Assembly: GCF_042680805.1 (NCBI RefSeq)
Contig: NZ_JBHUEM010000003.1
Location: 434,001 to 498,000 of the forward strand
Direction: 5' to 3'
DNA: 64,000 nucleotides
DNA from: Bacillus_CJ salitolerans
GTDB lineage: Bacteria; Bacillota; Bacilli; Bacillales; SA4
The notes beneath the pieces were generated by a model. The model ran no database searches. It saw nothing but the letters and a program-made list of their open reading frames with translations, and had not been told where the DNA came from. The translations under genes and the position numbers were made by a program. Positions 41,352 through 50,596 of the stretch are shown here, in pieces (within the stretch, counting starts at the first letter, position 1; each line of letters begins with the position of its first letter).

Positions 41352-42824
41352 ATGCTATTACATACTTTGCTTTCATATATACAAACACCTATTACGTTAC
41401 CAACAGAAAATCCTCTTATTACTACTATCGAAATGGATTCGAGAGAAGTAAAGAATGGTAGTCTATTTATTTGTATAAAAGGGTATACGGTAGATGGACA
41501 TGATTTTGCGAATCAGGCACTAGAAAAAGGTGCTGTTGCAGTTATTTCTGAAAAGCCTTTAAAATTGTCAGTTCCAGTTATTGTTGTTAAAGATACGAAA
41601 CGTGTGATGGCAATTTTATCTGACGCTTTCTTTGGGCAACCTACTCAGAAATTGCAATTGATCGGAGTTACGGGGACGAATGGAAAAACCTCTACAACCC
41701 ATATTTTAGAGAAAATGATAGCAGCACATGGTAAAAAAACAGGATTGATTGGAACTTTACATATAAAAATAGGAAATGAGAAGTTTGAGGTGAAGAATAC
41801 AACCCCAGAATCTCTCACTCTTCAAAAAACATTTGCAAAGATGGTTAAGGAAAAGGTGGATACAGCCATCATGGAGGTATCATCACATGCTCTAGATTTA
41901 GGAAGGGTACATGGCTGTGATTATGATATCGCGGTGTTTACAAATTTAACACAAGACCATCTAGATTACCATGGAAGTATGGAAGAATACAAACGAGCAA
42001 AAGGCCTTCTATTTGCTCAGCTAGGTAATAAATTTGACCATACGAGACCCAAATTTGCAATTATAAACGCAGATGACTTAGCGGCAGCAGATTATATAAA
42101 AAGTACAGCGGCACACGTTATTACGTATGGAATCAAAAGTCCAAGTGACATTTATGCATCAAATATACAAATGAAAAACCAAGGAACGAGTTTTGATGTA
42201 AGCATTTTTGGTAAAAGCTATCGAGTTCGAATGAATTTAGTCGGGTTGTTTAGTGTATATAATGTTTTGGCAGCAATGGGCGCAGCTTTGGCAGCTCATA
42301 TTCCTGTCCAAAAAATTCTTGATGCAATCAAAGAAATAACAGGGGTACAAGGTAGATTTGAATTGGTGCAAGGTGGACAAGATTTTGCAGTTGTCGTTGA
42401 TTATGCACATACACCTGATAGCTTAGAAAATGCAATTAGAACAATAAAAGAATTTGTGAAAGGTAAAGTATTTGTCGTCGTCGGCTGTGGAGGGGATCGA
42501 GATAGAACGAAACGACCGCTAATGGCAAAAATTGCAACTGATTTAGCAGATTATTCTATTTTCACATCAGATAATCCAAGGTCAGAAGATCCTCTAACCA
42601 TTTTAAAGGATATGGAAGAAGGGGTCTCTCGTCATACCTACAAAACAATCGTTGATCGTGAATCAGCCATTCGATATGCAGTGGGGCATGCGAAGAAAGA
42701 TGATGCTGTTCTGATAGCAGGTAAAGGACATGAAACTTATCAAATCATAGGCGCGCAAGTTTTTGATTTTGACGATCGTGAAGTTGCAAAAAAGGTAATA
42801 AAGGAGAGATTGAGTGAATGTTAA
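41352..42824 (+). CDS. murE: UDP-MurNAc-L-Ala-D-Glu:meso-diaminopimelate ligase
   Basis: MurE adds the third amino acid to the peptidoglycan precursor. The 490-residue Mur ligase has an N-terminal substrate domain (DSREVKNGSLFICIKGYTVDGHDFANQAL), the P-loop GVTGTNGKTSTTH (about 105-117), the central MEVSSHALDLGR, and the C-terminal DNPR (about 406) that selects meso-diaminopimelate, as expected for a Bacillus cell wall. AGGAGG precedes the ATG. Its stop overlaps the next gene by 7 nt. Confidence 0.97.
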   Translation: MLLHTLLSYIQTPITLPTENPLITTIEMDSREVKNGSLFICIKGYTVDGHDFANQALEKGAVAVISEKPLKLSVPVIVVKDTKRVMAILSDAFFGQPTQKLQLIGVTGTNGKTSTTHILEKMIAAHGKKTGLIGTLHIKIGNEKFEVKNTTPESLTLQKTFAKMVKEKVDTAIMEVSSHALDLGRVHGCDYDIAVFTNLTQDHLDYHGSMEEYKRAKGLLFAQLGNKFDHTRPKFAIINADDLAAADYIKSTAAHVITYGIKSPSDIYASNIQMKNQGTSFDVSIFGKSYRVRMNLVGLFSVYNVLAAMGAALAAHIPVQKILDAIKEITGVQGRFELVQGGQDFAVVVDYAHTPDSLENAIRTIKEFVKGKVFVVVGCGGDRDRTKRPLMAKIATDLADYSIFTSDNPRSEDPLTILKDMEEGVSRHTYKTIVDRESAIRYAVGHAKKDDAVLIAGKGHETYQIIGAQVFDFDDREVAKKVIKERLSEC

Positions 42825-43309
42825 CCTTGGCTAATCTGCAAAAGGTTTGCACAGACCAAAGAGGAATCCAATTTGGTGATATTGAAATCCATACTGTTTT
42901 TACAAATGAAGAATCCAAGGTTAATAAAGGATTGTTTGTTCCGTTATTTAATGGTGAAGAAGTCCATGAGGATTTGAAAGAGGCAATAAATAACGGTGCT
43001 ATTACTGCTTTATGGTGGAAGGATGTTTCAATCCCAAAGTTCTTACCAAATGATTTTCCATTATTTTTAGTGGAACATCCTTTAGATTCCCTGGAAATGG
43101 TCGTAAAAGAGTACTTTGATACGAAAGATTTGAAGGGAAATGGGGGATTGGATACGAATCTTATCTTTTCAATATCAAATAAACATATTCAAAAAAAAGA
43201 TTCATATGCTAATGCTGTAAAAGAAGAATTAGAAAAACTACGTGATTTTGTTCATAAATCATGTTCTATGACACTTATAATAAAGGAAGGAGGGGAATAT
43301 GAATGCTAG
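42818..43309 (+). CDS. Orphan MurF N-terminal (substrate-binding) domain protein
   Basis: The 163-residue product resembles only the first domain of MurF: IEIHTVFTNEESKVNKGLFVPLFNGEEVHEDLKEAINNGAITALWWKD (about 23-69) and FPLFLVEHPLDSLEMVVKEYF (about 77-97). The P-loop and both catalytic domains of the ~450-residue enzyme are missing; the last 60 residues match nothing I recognise. It cannot be a ligase. The gene is tightly embedded: ATGTTAA overlaps murE and ATGCTAG overlaps mraY, each by 7 nt. It may be a decayed murF retained for coupling, or a domain with its own binding role. Confidence 0.75.
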   Translation: MLTLANLQKVCTDQRGIQFGDIEIHTVFTNEESKVNKGLFVPLFNGEEVHEDLKEAINNGAITALWWKDVSIPKFLPNDFPLFLVEHPLDSLEMVVKEYFDTKDLKGNGGLDTNLIFSISNKHIQKKDSYANAVKEELEKLRDFVHKSCSMTLIIKEGGEYEC

Positions 43310-44277
43310 AACAAGTGATATTATTTACGATAATGATGGGGTTTCTTGTGACAGTCTTATTATCCCCTATATTTATCCCCTTTCTTCGTCGTTTAAAGTT
43401 TGGTCAAAGTATAAGAGCAGAAGGACCTAAGTCTCATCAAAAGAAATCCGGTACACCAACAATGGGTGGGATTGTCATTTTAATTTCTGTTGTTCTTACG
43501 ACTCTTGTAATGACCGGAAAATTTTCGAATCCAACAGTCGAAACATTTTTACTCCTTTTTGTCACAATCGGTTACGGGTTACTAGGCTTTTTGGATGATT
43601 TCATAAAAGTCGTAATGAAACGAAATTTAGGTTTAACCTCTAAACAGAAATTAGTAGGTCAAATCATCATTGCTATCATCTTCTTCATTATCTTTATTCA
43701 ATATGAATTTTCAACAATCGTGTCCATTCCAGGCACTGAATATTCTTTTGATTTAGGGTGGTTCTACTTTATATTCCTCCTATTTATGTTAGTGGGAGGT
43801 TCTAATGCAGTAAACATAACAGATGGACTAGATGGTCTATTAGCGGGAACAGCAGCAATTTCTTTTGGTGGCTTTGCGGTGCTTGCATGGAATCAATCTC
43901 AATACGATGTAGCGATTTTCTCGGTTGCCATTGTTGGAGCAGTATTAGGTTTTCTAGTATTCAATGCACATCCAGCGAAAGTGTTTATGGGAGATACCGG
44001 TTCTTTAGCCCTTGGTGGTGCGATTGCAACAGTTGCCATCCTAACTAAATTAGAGATTTTACTCGTCGTTATTGGTGGAGTTTTTGTATTAGAAACATTA
44101 TCTGTTATTATTCAAGTTATTTCATATAAAACAACCGGCAAGAGAGTATTTAAAATGAGTCCGCTTCACCATCACTATGAATTAGTAGGTTGGTCAGAAT
44201 GGAGAGTCGTTGTTACCTTTTGGACGGTCGGGCTTTTATTTGCAGTGATAGGAATCTATATTGAGGTGTGGATGTAA
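43303..44277 (+). CDS. mraY: Phospho-MurNAc-pentapeptide transferase MraY
   Basis: MraY makes lipid I at the membrane from UDP-MurNAc-pentapeptide and undecaprenyl phosphate. The 324-residue protein has ten helices and the family motifs GPKSHQKKSGTPTMGG near residue 38, the Mg-binding LGFLDDFIK near 95, NITDGLDGLLAG near 172, NAHPAKVFMGDTGSLALGG near 226, and SPLHHHYE near 287. The start overlaps the MurF-domain gene by 7 nt; murD starts just after the stop. Confidence 0.97.
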   Translation: MLEQVILFTIMMGFLVTVLLSPIFIPFLRRLKFGQSIRAEGPKSHQKKSGTPTMGGIVILISVVLTTLVMTGKFSNPTVETFLLLFVTIGYGLLGFLDDFIKVVMKRNLGLTSKQKLVGQIIIAIIFFIIFIQYEFSTIVSIPGTEYSFDLGWFYFIFLLFMLVGGSNAVNITDGLDGLLAGTAAISFGGFAVLAWNQSQYDVAIFSVAIVGAVLGFLVFNAHPAKVFMGDTGSLALGGAIATVAILTKLEILLVVIGGVFVLETLSVIIQVISYKTTGKRVFKMSPLHHHYELVGWSEWRVVVTFWTVGLLFAVIGIYIEVWM

Positions 44278-44278
44278 A

Positions 44279-45631
44279 TTGAAGAATGTTAAACTATACG
44301 AAAATAAACAGGTTTTAGTTTTAGGCTTAGCTAAAAGCGGATATGCCGCAGCTAAGCTTCTTTACAGCTTAGGAGCAAATGTCGTTGTCAATGACATGAA
44401 ACCGTTAGAAGAAAATGAAACTGCTCAAAGCCTTCAAAAACTTGGAATTGAAGTCATTTGTGGAGAGCATCCATTAACCCTTGTCCATGACTCTTTATTT
44501 ATGATTGTAAAAAATCCAGGAATTCCGTACACAAATCCGATCCTTCAAAAAGCAGTGCAGATGAAGATTCCGATTATCACAGAAATTGAATTAGCTTATC
44601 AAATATCAGATGCTCCATTTATAGGTATAACAGGGTCAAATGGGAAAACAACGACAACCACTTTAATTTATGAAATGTTAGATATGGGGCATAAAAAACC
44701 TTTGATTGCAGGGAATATCGGAACGGTTGCATGTGAAGTGGCTCAAATGGCAAAAGAGGAAAATTATATTGTTACCGAACTCTCCTCCTTTCAGTTAATG
44801 GGAGTTTCAAGCTTTAGGCCAAAGATCTCAATTTTTTTAAACTTGTTTGAAGCTCATCTCGATTATCATGGAACGAAAAAAGAGTATGGATTAGCTAAAG
44901 CAAACATTTTCATGCAACAAACAGAAAATGAATATGCCATTATTAATGCCGAGGATAAAGACGTTGTTGATTTATCAAAACAAAGTTCAGCAACAAAAGT
45001 ATATTTTTCTACAAAACAAAAGCTGGTAAATGGAGCTAGTATAATCGATGGTTACTTATGTTACTTTGGTGAAAAGATCATTCATACGAAGGACATTGTA
45101 TTACCAGGTGAGCACAACCTTGAAAATATTTTGGCTGCTATTTGTGCAGCCAAACTTGTTCATACAGATAATGAAGCAATTCGAACAGTATTAACAACCT
45201 TTACTGGTGTTAGACATAGACTTCAATATGTAGGGAATATAAATGACCGACTTTTTTATAATGATTCGAAAGCGACAAATATTCTCGCCACAACTGCGGC
45301 TTTAAATGCATTTTCAGGTCCGATTGTTTTATTAGCCGGAGGACTAGATCGGGGTAATGGATTCGAAGAGTTAAAGCCATATTTAACAAATGTCACGGCA
45401 TTAGTTACATTTGGTCAAACTGCTGAAAAATTGATAGCTACCGCGAAAGAAGTAGGGATTAAAACGATTGAACATGTCGATAATGTTGAACATGCGGTAC
45501 CTGTCGCTTATCGTCTCTCAAACCCGGGTGATGTGATTTTACTATCTCCTGCATGTGCAAGTTGGGATCAATATAAAACATTTGAGGTTAGAGGAGACAT
45601 TTTTATGGATGCCGTGCATAAACTGAAGTAA
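44279..45631 (+). CDS. murD: UDP-MurNAc-L-alanine:D-glutamate ligase
   Basis: MurD adds D-glutamate to the precursor. The 450-residue protein begins with a Rossmann-like domain (KQVLVLGLAKSGYAAAKLL), then FIGITGSNGKTTTTTLIYEML with the P-loop near 115, EAHLDYHGT, and YNDSKATN near 325, with the C-terminal PACASWDQYKTFEVRG. TTG 44279 is used as start, with GAGGTG ten bases before it inside the mraY end; the earlier TTG at 44261 lies in that site. Confidence 0.96.
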   Translation: MKNVKLYENKQVLVLGLAKSGYAAAKLLYSLGANVVVNDMKPLEENETAQSLQKLGIEVICGEHPLTLVHDSLFMIVKNPGIPYTNPILQKAVQMKIPIITEIELAYQISDAPFIGITGSNGKTTTTTLIYEMLDMGHKKPLIAGNIGTVACEVAQMAKEENYIVTELSSFQLMGVSSFRPKISIFLNLFEAHLDYHGTKKEYGLAKANIFMQQTENEYAIINAEDKDVVDLSKQSSATKVYFSTKQKLVNGASIIDGYLCYFGEKIIHTKDIVLPGEHNLENILAAICAAKLVHTDNEAIRTVLTTFTGVRHRLQYVGNINDRLFYNDSKATNILATTAALNAFSGPIVLLAGGLDRGNGFEELKPYLTNVTALVTFGQTAEKLIATAKEVGIKTIEHVDNVEHAVPVAYRLSNPGDVILLSPACASWDQYKTFEVRGDIFMDAVHKLK

Positions 45632-45788
45632 GAGCTTGGGCTTGGCCGTTTATTAATGATTGTCAGTATCAGAAAATGTACCTAGCCAGCCTTAGGACGA
45701 ATGTTCGTTTTTGTTGAAAAAGGACAACTTTTCTCAATTCGAGATACATTCCTAAGGCAAATAGGGTCAATTCTGCTTTGAGCTCTTA
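45629..45788. repeat. Nested inverted repeats between murD and spoVE
   Basis: Outer arms TAAGAGCT (45629-45636, containing the murD stop) and AGCTCTTA (45781-45788); middle arms GCCTTAGGA (45689-45697) and TCCTAAGGC (45750-45758); an inner ACGAA/TTCGT at 45697-45708. All share one centre region and fill the whole gap. No T-run follows. Confidence 0.7.
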
Positions 45789-45813
45789 ATTCACGAAATT
45801 GAGGTGTTCAACA

Positions 45814-46914
45814 TTGCCGACAAAGAAATCCACACCTGATTTTTTATTAGTCCTTATTACTTTATTATTACTAGCAGTTGGCATGATAATGGTCTATAGT
45901 GCTAGTGCAGCATGGGCTACCTATAAATTTGAAGATTCCTTTTTCTTTGCCAAAAGACAACTACTGTTTGCTGGATTAGGTGTCATTGCTATGTTCTTTA
46001 TTATGAACGTGGACTACTGGACATGGAGAACGTGGGCTAAAATCATTCTAATCACTTGCTTTATCATGTTAATTTTAGTTTTGATTCCAGGTATAGGCCT
46101 TGTAAGAGGTGGAGCACGAAGTTGGATAGGAGTTGGAGCCTTTTCAATTCAACCATCAGAGTTTATGAAGCTAGCAATGATAGCATTTTTAGCAAAATAC
46201 TTATCTGAAAATCAAAAGAAAATAACAAGCCTGCGTCAAGGACTTGTTCCTTCGTTATCGCTCGTATTTCTAGCATTTGGTATGATCATGCTACAACCAG
46301 ATTTAGGGACAGGAACTGTAATGGTCGGAACTTGTATGGTTATGATTTTTGTTGCTGGAGGACGGATTAGTCATTTTGTCGGTTTAGGTCTTATTGGTGT
46401 AGCTGGATTCGTTGGCCTAATCTTATCAGCTCCATATCGGATAAAGCGAATAACTTCATTTCTTGATCCTTGGCAAGACCCTTTAGGAAGCGGATTTCAA
46501 ATTATTCAATCGTTATATGCGATTGGGCCGGGTGGACTTCTAGGCCTTGGATTAGGAAAAAGTCGTCAGAAATTTTTTTACCTGCCTGAACCACAGACAG
46601 ATTTCATTTTTGCTATTTTAGCCGAGGAATTAGGATTTATTGGTGGTTCCCTTATTATACTTTTGTTTGCACTTCTTTTATGGAGGGGTGTTAGAATTGC
46701 TTTAGGAGCACCGGACTTGTTTGGTAGTTTCTTAGCTATAGGTATTATATCAATGATCGCTATTCAAGTTATTATCAACATTGGTGTAGTAATAGGCTTA
46801 ATGCCGGTTACAGGGATCACACTTCCATTCTTAAGCTATGGGGGTTCATCGTTAACGTTAATGCTAATGGCAGTTGGAGTACTATTAAATATTAGCCGGT
46901 ATGCCCGATATTAA
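45814..46914 (+). CDS. spoVE: SpoVE, sporulation SEDS peptidoglycan polymerase
   Basis: SpoVE is the SEDS-family glycosyltransferase for cortex synthesis, partner of SpoVD. The 366-residue protein has ten helices and SEDS hallmarks: MVYSASAAWA near residue 22, RSWIGVGAFSIQPSEFMKLAMIAFLAKYL near 105, LQPDLGTG near 158, QSLYAIGPGGLLGLGLG near 230, YLPEPQTDFIFAILAEELGF near 255, and LPFLSYGGSSL near 337. The TTG start is chosen because GAGGTG lies seven bases before it. RodA/FtsW are paralogues, but position and close similarity indicate SpoVE. Confidence 0.94.
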   Translation: MPTKKSTPDFLLVLITLLLLAVGMIMVYSASAAWATYKFEDSFFFAKRQLLFAGLGVIAMFFIMNVDYWTWRTWAKIILITCFIMLILVLIPGIGLVRGGARSWIGVGAFSIQPSEFMKLAMIAFLAKYLSENQKKITSLRQGLVPSLSLVFLAFGMIMLQPDLGTGTVMVGTCMVMIFVAGGRISHFVGLGLIGVAGFVGLILSAPYRIKRITSFLDPWQDPLGSGFQIIQSLYAIGPGGLLGLGLGKSRQKFFYLPEPQTDFIFAILAEELGFIGGSLIILLFALLLWRGVRIALGAPDLFGSFLAIGIISMIAIQVIINIGVVIGLMPVTGITLPFLSYGGSSLTLMLMAVGVLLNISRYARY

Positions 46915-46942
46915 AGGAATCTTACATAAATGATTGGACGAT

Positions 46943-46968
46943 GTAAACCCTGTTAACACAGGGTTTAC
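46943..46968 (+). terminator. Hairpin after spoVE
   Basis: GTAAACCCTGT pairs perfectly with ACAGGGTTTAC around TAAC, followed by TCTATTTT. It separates spoVE from murB where murG would be expected. Confidence 0.75.
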
Positions 46969-47163
46969 TCTATTTTGAGATATTGATTTGTATTTCATTT
47001 TGGGTTATCTGTAAGTGTTTAAGTGTGGTAAAGTAAAACTACAATAATTCCAAGCTGTTAAATCGCATAGGTTGTAAAAGAACCTGTTATATAATGTACA
47101 TTCGCCTACTACGTGCATAGTATACTAATAAGGGTGTAGGGCGAATCTGTTTAGGAGGTCATT

Positions 47164-48072
47164 ATGGAAAAGTTAGCAAACAGACTTCGTGAATTACAAG
47201 TTGGAAAGGTTCTACAGAATGAACGGTTATCAAATCATACAACAATGAAAATAGGTGGACCAGCGGATATCTTTGTTGAACCCGATTCTATTAAAGGATT
47301 GGAAAAAACAATGGAGGTAATTCGGGATGCTGGTGTAAAGTGGAGAGCTATCGGTAGAGGCTCAAACCTTTTAGTTTCAGACGAAGGAATTGACGGAGTT
47401 GTCATAAAGATGGGGGACGGATTAGATTCCCTAGAAATCGATGGAACGATTATTAAGGTTGGTGGAGGGTATCCTATCGTAAAATTGGCAACGATATTAT
47501 CTAGAAAAGGATTATCTGGTCTAGAGTTTGCTGCAGGTATTCCAGGGTCTATTGGTGGTGCCGTTTATATGAATGCAGGTGCCCATCGTTCTGATATGTC
47601 TGAAATTGTTAAAGAGGCCTATGTGTTGTTTGAGGATGGTTCGACTGAATGGTTATCAAAAGATCAGCTTCATTTTTCTTATAGAACATCTATACTACAA
47701 AAAGAACGACCTGGAATTTGTGTAGAGGCTATCTTACAATTAAAAGAGGGAAGTCCTGAGGAAATTAAGGCAGCATTACAAAAAAATAAGGACTATAGAC
47801 GTAATACTCAGCCTTGGAATTTCCCATGTGCAGGTAGTATATTTCGAAATCCACTTCCAAACTATGCTGGCCAATTAATTGAAGAGGCAGGATTAAAAGG
47901 CCATCAAATTGGAGGAGCACAAGTATCTGAGATGCATGCCAATTTTATTGTTAATAAAGGACATGCAACGGCAAAAGATGTTCATTCATTAATAGCTCAT
48001 ATTCAAGAGCAAATCAAACATAAATATAATATTGATCTTCACACAGAAGTTGAAATTGTTGGGAGAAAATAA
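47164..48072 (+). CDS. murB: UDP-N-acetylenolpyruvoylglucosamine reductase MurB
   Basis: MurB reduces UDP-GlcNAc-enolpyruvate to UDP-MurNAc with NADPH and FAD. The 302-residue (type II) protein shows NHTTMKIGGPADIFVEP, GRGSNLLVSDEGIDGVVIKM near residue 62, GLEFAAGIPGSIGGAVYMNAGAH near 120, FSYRTS, and NPLPNYAGQLIEEAGLKG near 234 with GCAGSIFRNP. AGGAGG lies six bases before the ATG. A 249-bp gap with a terminator precedes it, so it should have its own promoter. Confidence 0.96.
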   Translation: MEKLANRLRELQVGKVLQNERLSNHTTMKIGGPADIFVEPDSIKGLEKTMEVIRDAGVKWRAIGRGSNLLVSDEGIDGVVIKMGDGLDSLEIDGTIIKVGGGYPIVKLATILSRKGLSGLEFAAGIPGSIGGAVYMNAGAHRSDMSEIVKEAYVLFEDGSTEWLSKDQLHFSYRTSILQKERPGICVEAILQLKEGSPEEIKAALQKNKDYRRNTQPWNFPCAGSIFRNPLPNYAGQLIEEAGLKGHQIGGAQVSEMHANFIVNKGHATAKDVHSLIAHIQEQIKHKYNIDLHTEVEIVGRK

Positions 48073-48126
48073 TCACATAATTATAGAGTAATATGCTATA
48101 ATTTAGAAACAATGCTTCGTGTATTT

Positions 48127-48165
48127 TATATAAACGGTATGCAACATTGCCGTTTATATTTTTTT
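48127..48165 (+). terminator. Terminator after murB
   Basis: ATAAACGG pairs with CCGTTTAT across a 12-nt loop, followed by ATTTTTTT. The remaining gap to divIB (to 48357) shows no other clear element. Confidence 0.82.
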
Positions 48166-48357
48166 GATAAAAGGAACGTTTATTCGATTTGCATTGTGTG
48201 ATTAATCTCCCCTATTATTAAGTATTAAAACAACCCAAACATAAGAAAAACGATGCAATTAACCCATCCATAGGGTATGGTTTTAGTGAAATTGTCTAAA
48301 GATATCAAAATTTATTTACTTTCATATTTACTAGTAGAATCTATTTAGGTGGTAATA

Positions 48358-49164
48358 ATGATGAATAGGAGTAAAGTTGTTACGCTTGAGGATCGAATTC
48401 CAAAGCTTAAAACGCAACGTAGACAGAAAGCCAATCGTCGATTAATTCTATATGTCTCTATGTTTTTTCTTTTAATTATTGGCATTTTATATTTTCAATC
48501 TCCTTTAAGTCATGTTAAAACAATTGAAGTTATTGGCAATCGCCACATTTCAAGTGAAGAAATTATTAATTTAAGTGGTATATCAAGTGAGACGAGCTTT
48601 TGGAATATACAAAAACATAAAATAATTAGCCATATTAAAAAGAAAAATGTGCAAATTAAAGACGTTTCAATAACAAAAGAGTTTCCAAATAAAATCGTCA
48701 TCTCTGTTACTGAACTTATCAGAGTAGGCTATTGCATACAGGACGGACACTATGATCCAATATTAGAGGATGGTACGATTCTTTCATCGAGTGAAGGATC
48801 TACCGTTCCATCGGATGCACCGATCCTGATGAATTGGAAATCAGGTGCAGAATTGCAAGAAATGGCCTTTGAGCTTTCGTTATTATCAAAAGAAATATCA
48901 GGCTTAATCTCTGAAATTCACCATACACCATCTGACACGGACGATTTACATATCACGTTGTTTATGAATGACGGACGAGAAGTAAGTTCAACAATACGGG
49001 ATTTTGCAAAAAAAATGAGTGCATACCCATCAATTGCTAGTCAGTTAGATAAGGATTTAAAAGGGATTATTCATTTAGAAGTTGCCTATTATTTTGAAGC
49101 TTACGAGACAGAAGCAGCAGAACAAACTGAAATGGAAGAAGTGAAAGAAAATGAAAGTGAAGGG
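48358..49164 (+). CDS. divIB: Cell division protein DivIB (FtsQ)
   Basis: DivIB stabilises FtsL/DivIC in the divisome and is needed at high temperature and in sporulation septation. From ATG 48358 the protein has a basic cytoplasmic start (LEDRIPKLKTQRRQKANRR), one membrane helix (about 29-48), a POTRA domain (VKTIEVIGNRHISSEEIINLSGI, about 52-122), a beta domain and an acidic tail. AGGTGG stands five bases upstream; the in-frame GTG at 48349 is within that site. The last codons are followed by TAA-type stop at 49165-49167, overlapping ylxW. Confidence 0.93.
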
Positions 49165-49855
49165 TAAGCATGTAATCCTTTCATTTGTATGTATTGTGCT
49201 AGGATTTATGATTTCCTTTTCCTATCAGTTTACGAAAAGTGAAAATGCAAATGGTAATGTAACTGACCGACAATGGGAAAGGGAATATGAATATCGAAAT
49301 ATTTTAATTGCGCAAGAAGAGAAAAACAGAAACCTTCAGCAGGAACTCTTCGAAGTACAAGAGCAGGTACGGAAAGTCGAGGAAAGTTTAGGAACTCAGG
49401 AGCAAGTACTTTTTAATTTAGTAGAAGATGTTGAAAAGCTTAGAATGTATGTGGGAGAGGTTCGTGTCCAAGGTAAAGGTATCGAAGTTACGTTGGAGGA
49501 CGCATCTTACATTCCTTCAGAAGCAAATATTAACAATTACATTGTTCATGAAAGTCATATACATAAGGTTATTAATGAATTGCTTATTTCTGGTGCTGAT
49601 GCTATTGCAATTAATGGCCAACGTATTTTTCATGATTCATTTATCCTTTGTATTGGACCTGTCATAAGTGTAGATGGTACCCAATACCCTGCCCCTTTTA
49701 CTATAAGTGCAATTGGTGATCCAGATATTTTAAATGCTGCATTAAATATGACAGGGGGAGTCGTGGACCACCTAGTTAGTGAAAATATTAATGTGAAAGT
49801 AGAGAAAAAACAAACACTGGCATTGGAAGCCGTTCTAAGTAAAGGAAATGAATAA
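49151..49855 (+). CDS. ylxW: DUF881 protein YlxW
   Basis: The 234-residue protein has one N-terminal membrane helix (about 7-24), a coiled coil (about 45-85) and the DUF881 domain: VQGKGIEVTLEDASYIP, INNYIVHESHIHKVINELLISGADAIAINGQRI (about 119-155), and PFTISAIGDPDILNAALNMTGGVVDHL. The family sits beside sbp and ftsA in Firmicutes; the role is unknown. Its ATG lies inside the end of divIB (17-nt overlap). Confidence 0.9.
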   Translation: MKVKGKHVILSFVCIVLGFMISFSYQFTKSENANGNVTDRQWEREYEYRNILIAQEEKNRNLQQELFEVQEQVRKVEESLGTQEQVLFNLVEDVEKLRMYVGEVRVQGKGIEVTLEDASYIPSEANINNYIVHESHIHKVINELLISGADAIAINGQRIFHDSFILCIGPVISVDGTQYPAPFTISAIGDPDILNAALNMTGGVVDHLVSENINVKVEKKQTLALEAVLSKGNE

Positions 49856-49871
49856 TTGAAGGTGGTTTTTT

Positions 49872-50594
49872 GTGGGTTCTAAGAACATTTATATTTTTAC
49901 TTCTATTGCAGTCCTTATCGGTTTCATGTTGGCAATTCAATTTTCAACAACAAAGGAACCTTTTGTACGTGATACAAGGGATGCTTGGGAATTAAGAGAA
50001 GCAATTAAAAAAGAGCTAGAAGTACAGACTGAACTAATAAAGGAAATAAGGAAATATGAACAAGCATTAACGAAGTATGAGTCTGAGCGACAACAAAGCA
50101 AGGAGTTAGCATTAAAAGAGACTCTTCAAGAATTAAAAGAGGAAGCTGGTCTGACTGATGTTTCTGGAGAAGGGATTATTATTACAATAAAGGATATTTT
50201 TGAGGAGCCAATGCTAGGACAGGTCTCTCCGACAGTATCTGCAGAATTGTTAAGAAGATTAATCAATGAATTAAATATAAATGGTGCAGATGAGATTTCT
50301 ATTCATGGACAAAGGATTACCAACACAACACCAATTCGAGAGGTAAATCGGTTTACGACCGTTAACAATGTAAGGCTCCCAAGTGTTCCTATTGAAGTAA
50401 GAGTTATATCAAAAAATGCAGAAAAACTATATAATCGAATGATTGTATCAGAGTCTATAGAATTTGAATTTGAACTAGAGCGGTTGAAACTTGATATATC
50501 GGCTCCGACAAGCCAAGTAACTATTCCGGCCTACGATGAAACAATCCGCATTAAATTTATGGAACCTGTTAAAAGCGAGAAGGGGGGATCTTAA
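49872..50594 (+). CDS. ylxX: DUF881 protein YlxX
   Basis: A second DUF881 protein, 240 residues, paralogous to the preceding one: N-terminal helix (about 6-22), a longer coiled coil (about 42-90, ELEVQTELIKEIRKYEQALTKYESERQQ) and the domain GEGIIITIKDIFEEP, LLRRLINELNINGADEISIHGQRI, ending with a strand-rich extension. GTG start with AAGGTGG upstream. The shared GADxIxIxGQRI word shows the duplication. Function unknown; three-gene order with sbp is conserved in Bacillus. Confidence 0.88.
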   Translation: MGSKNIYIFTSIAVLIGFMLAIQFSTTKEPFVRDTRDAWELREAIKKELEVQTELIKEIRKYEQALTKYESERQQSKELALKETLQELKEEAGLTDVSGEGIIITIKDIFEEPMLGQVSPTVSAELLRRLINELNINGADEISIHGQRITNTTPIREVNRFTTVNNVRLPSVPIEVRVISKNAEKLYNRMIVSESIEFEFELERLKLDISAPTSQVTIPAYDETIRIKFMEPVKSEKGGS

Positions 50595-50596
50595 TT

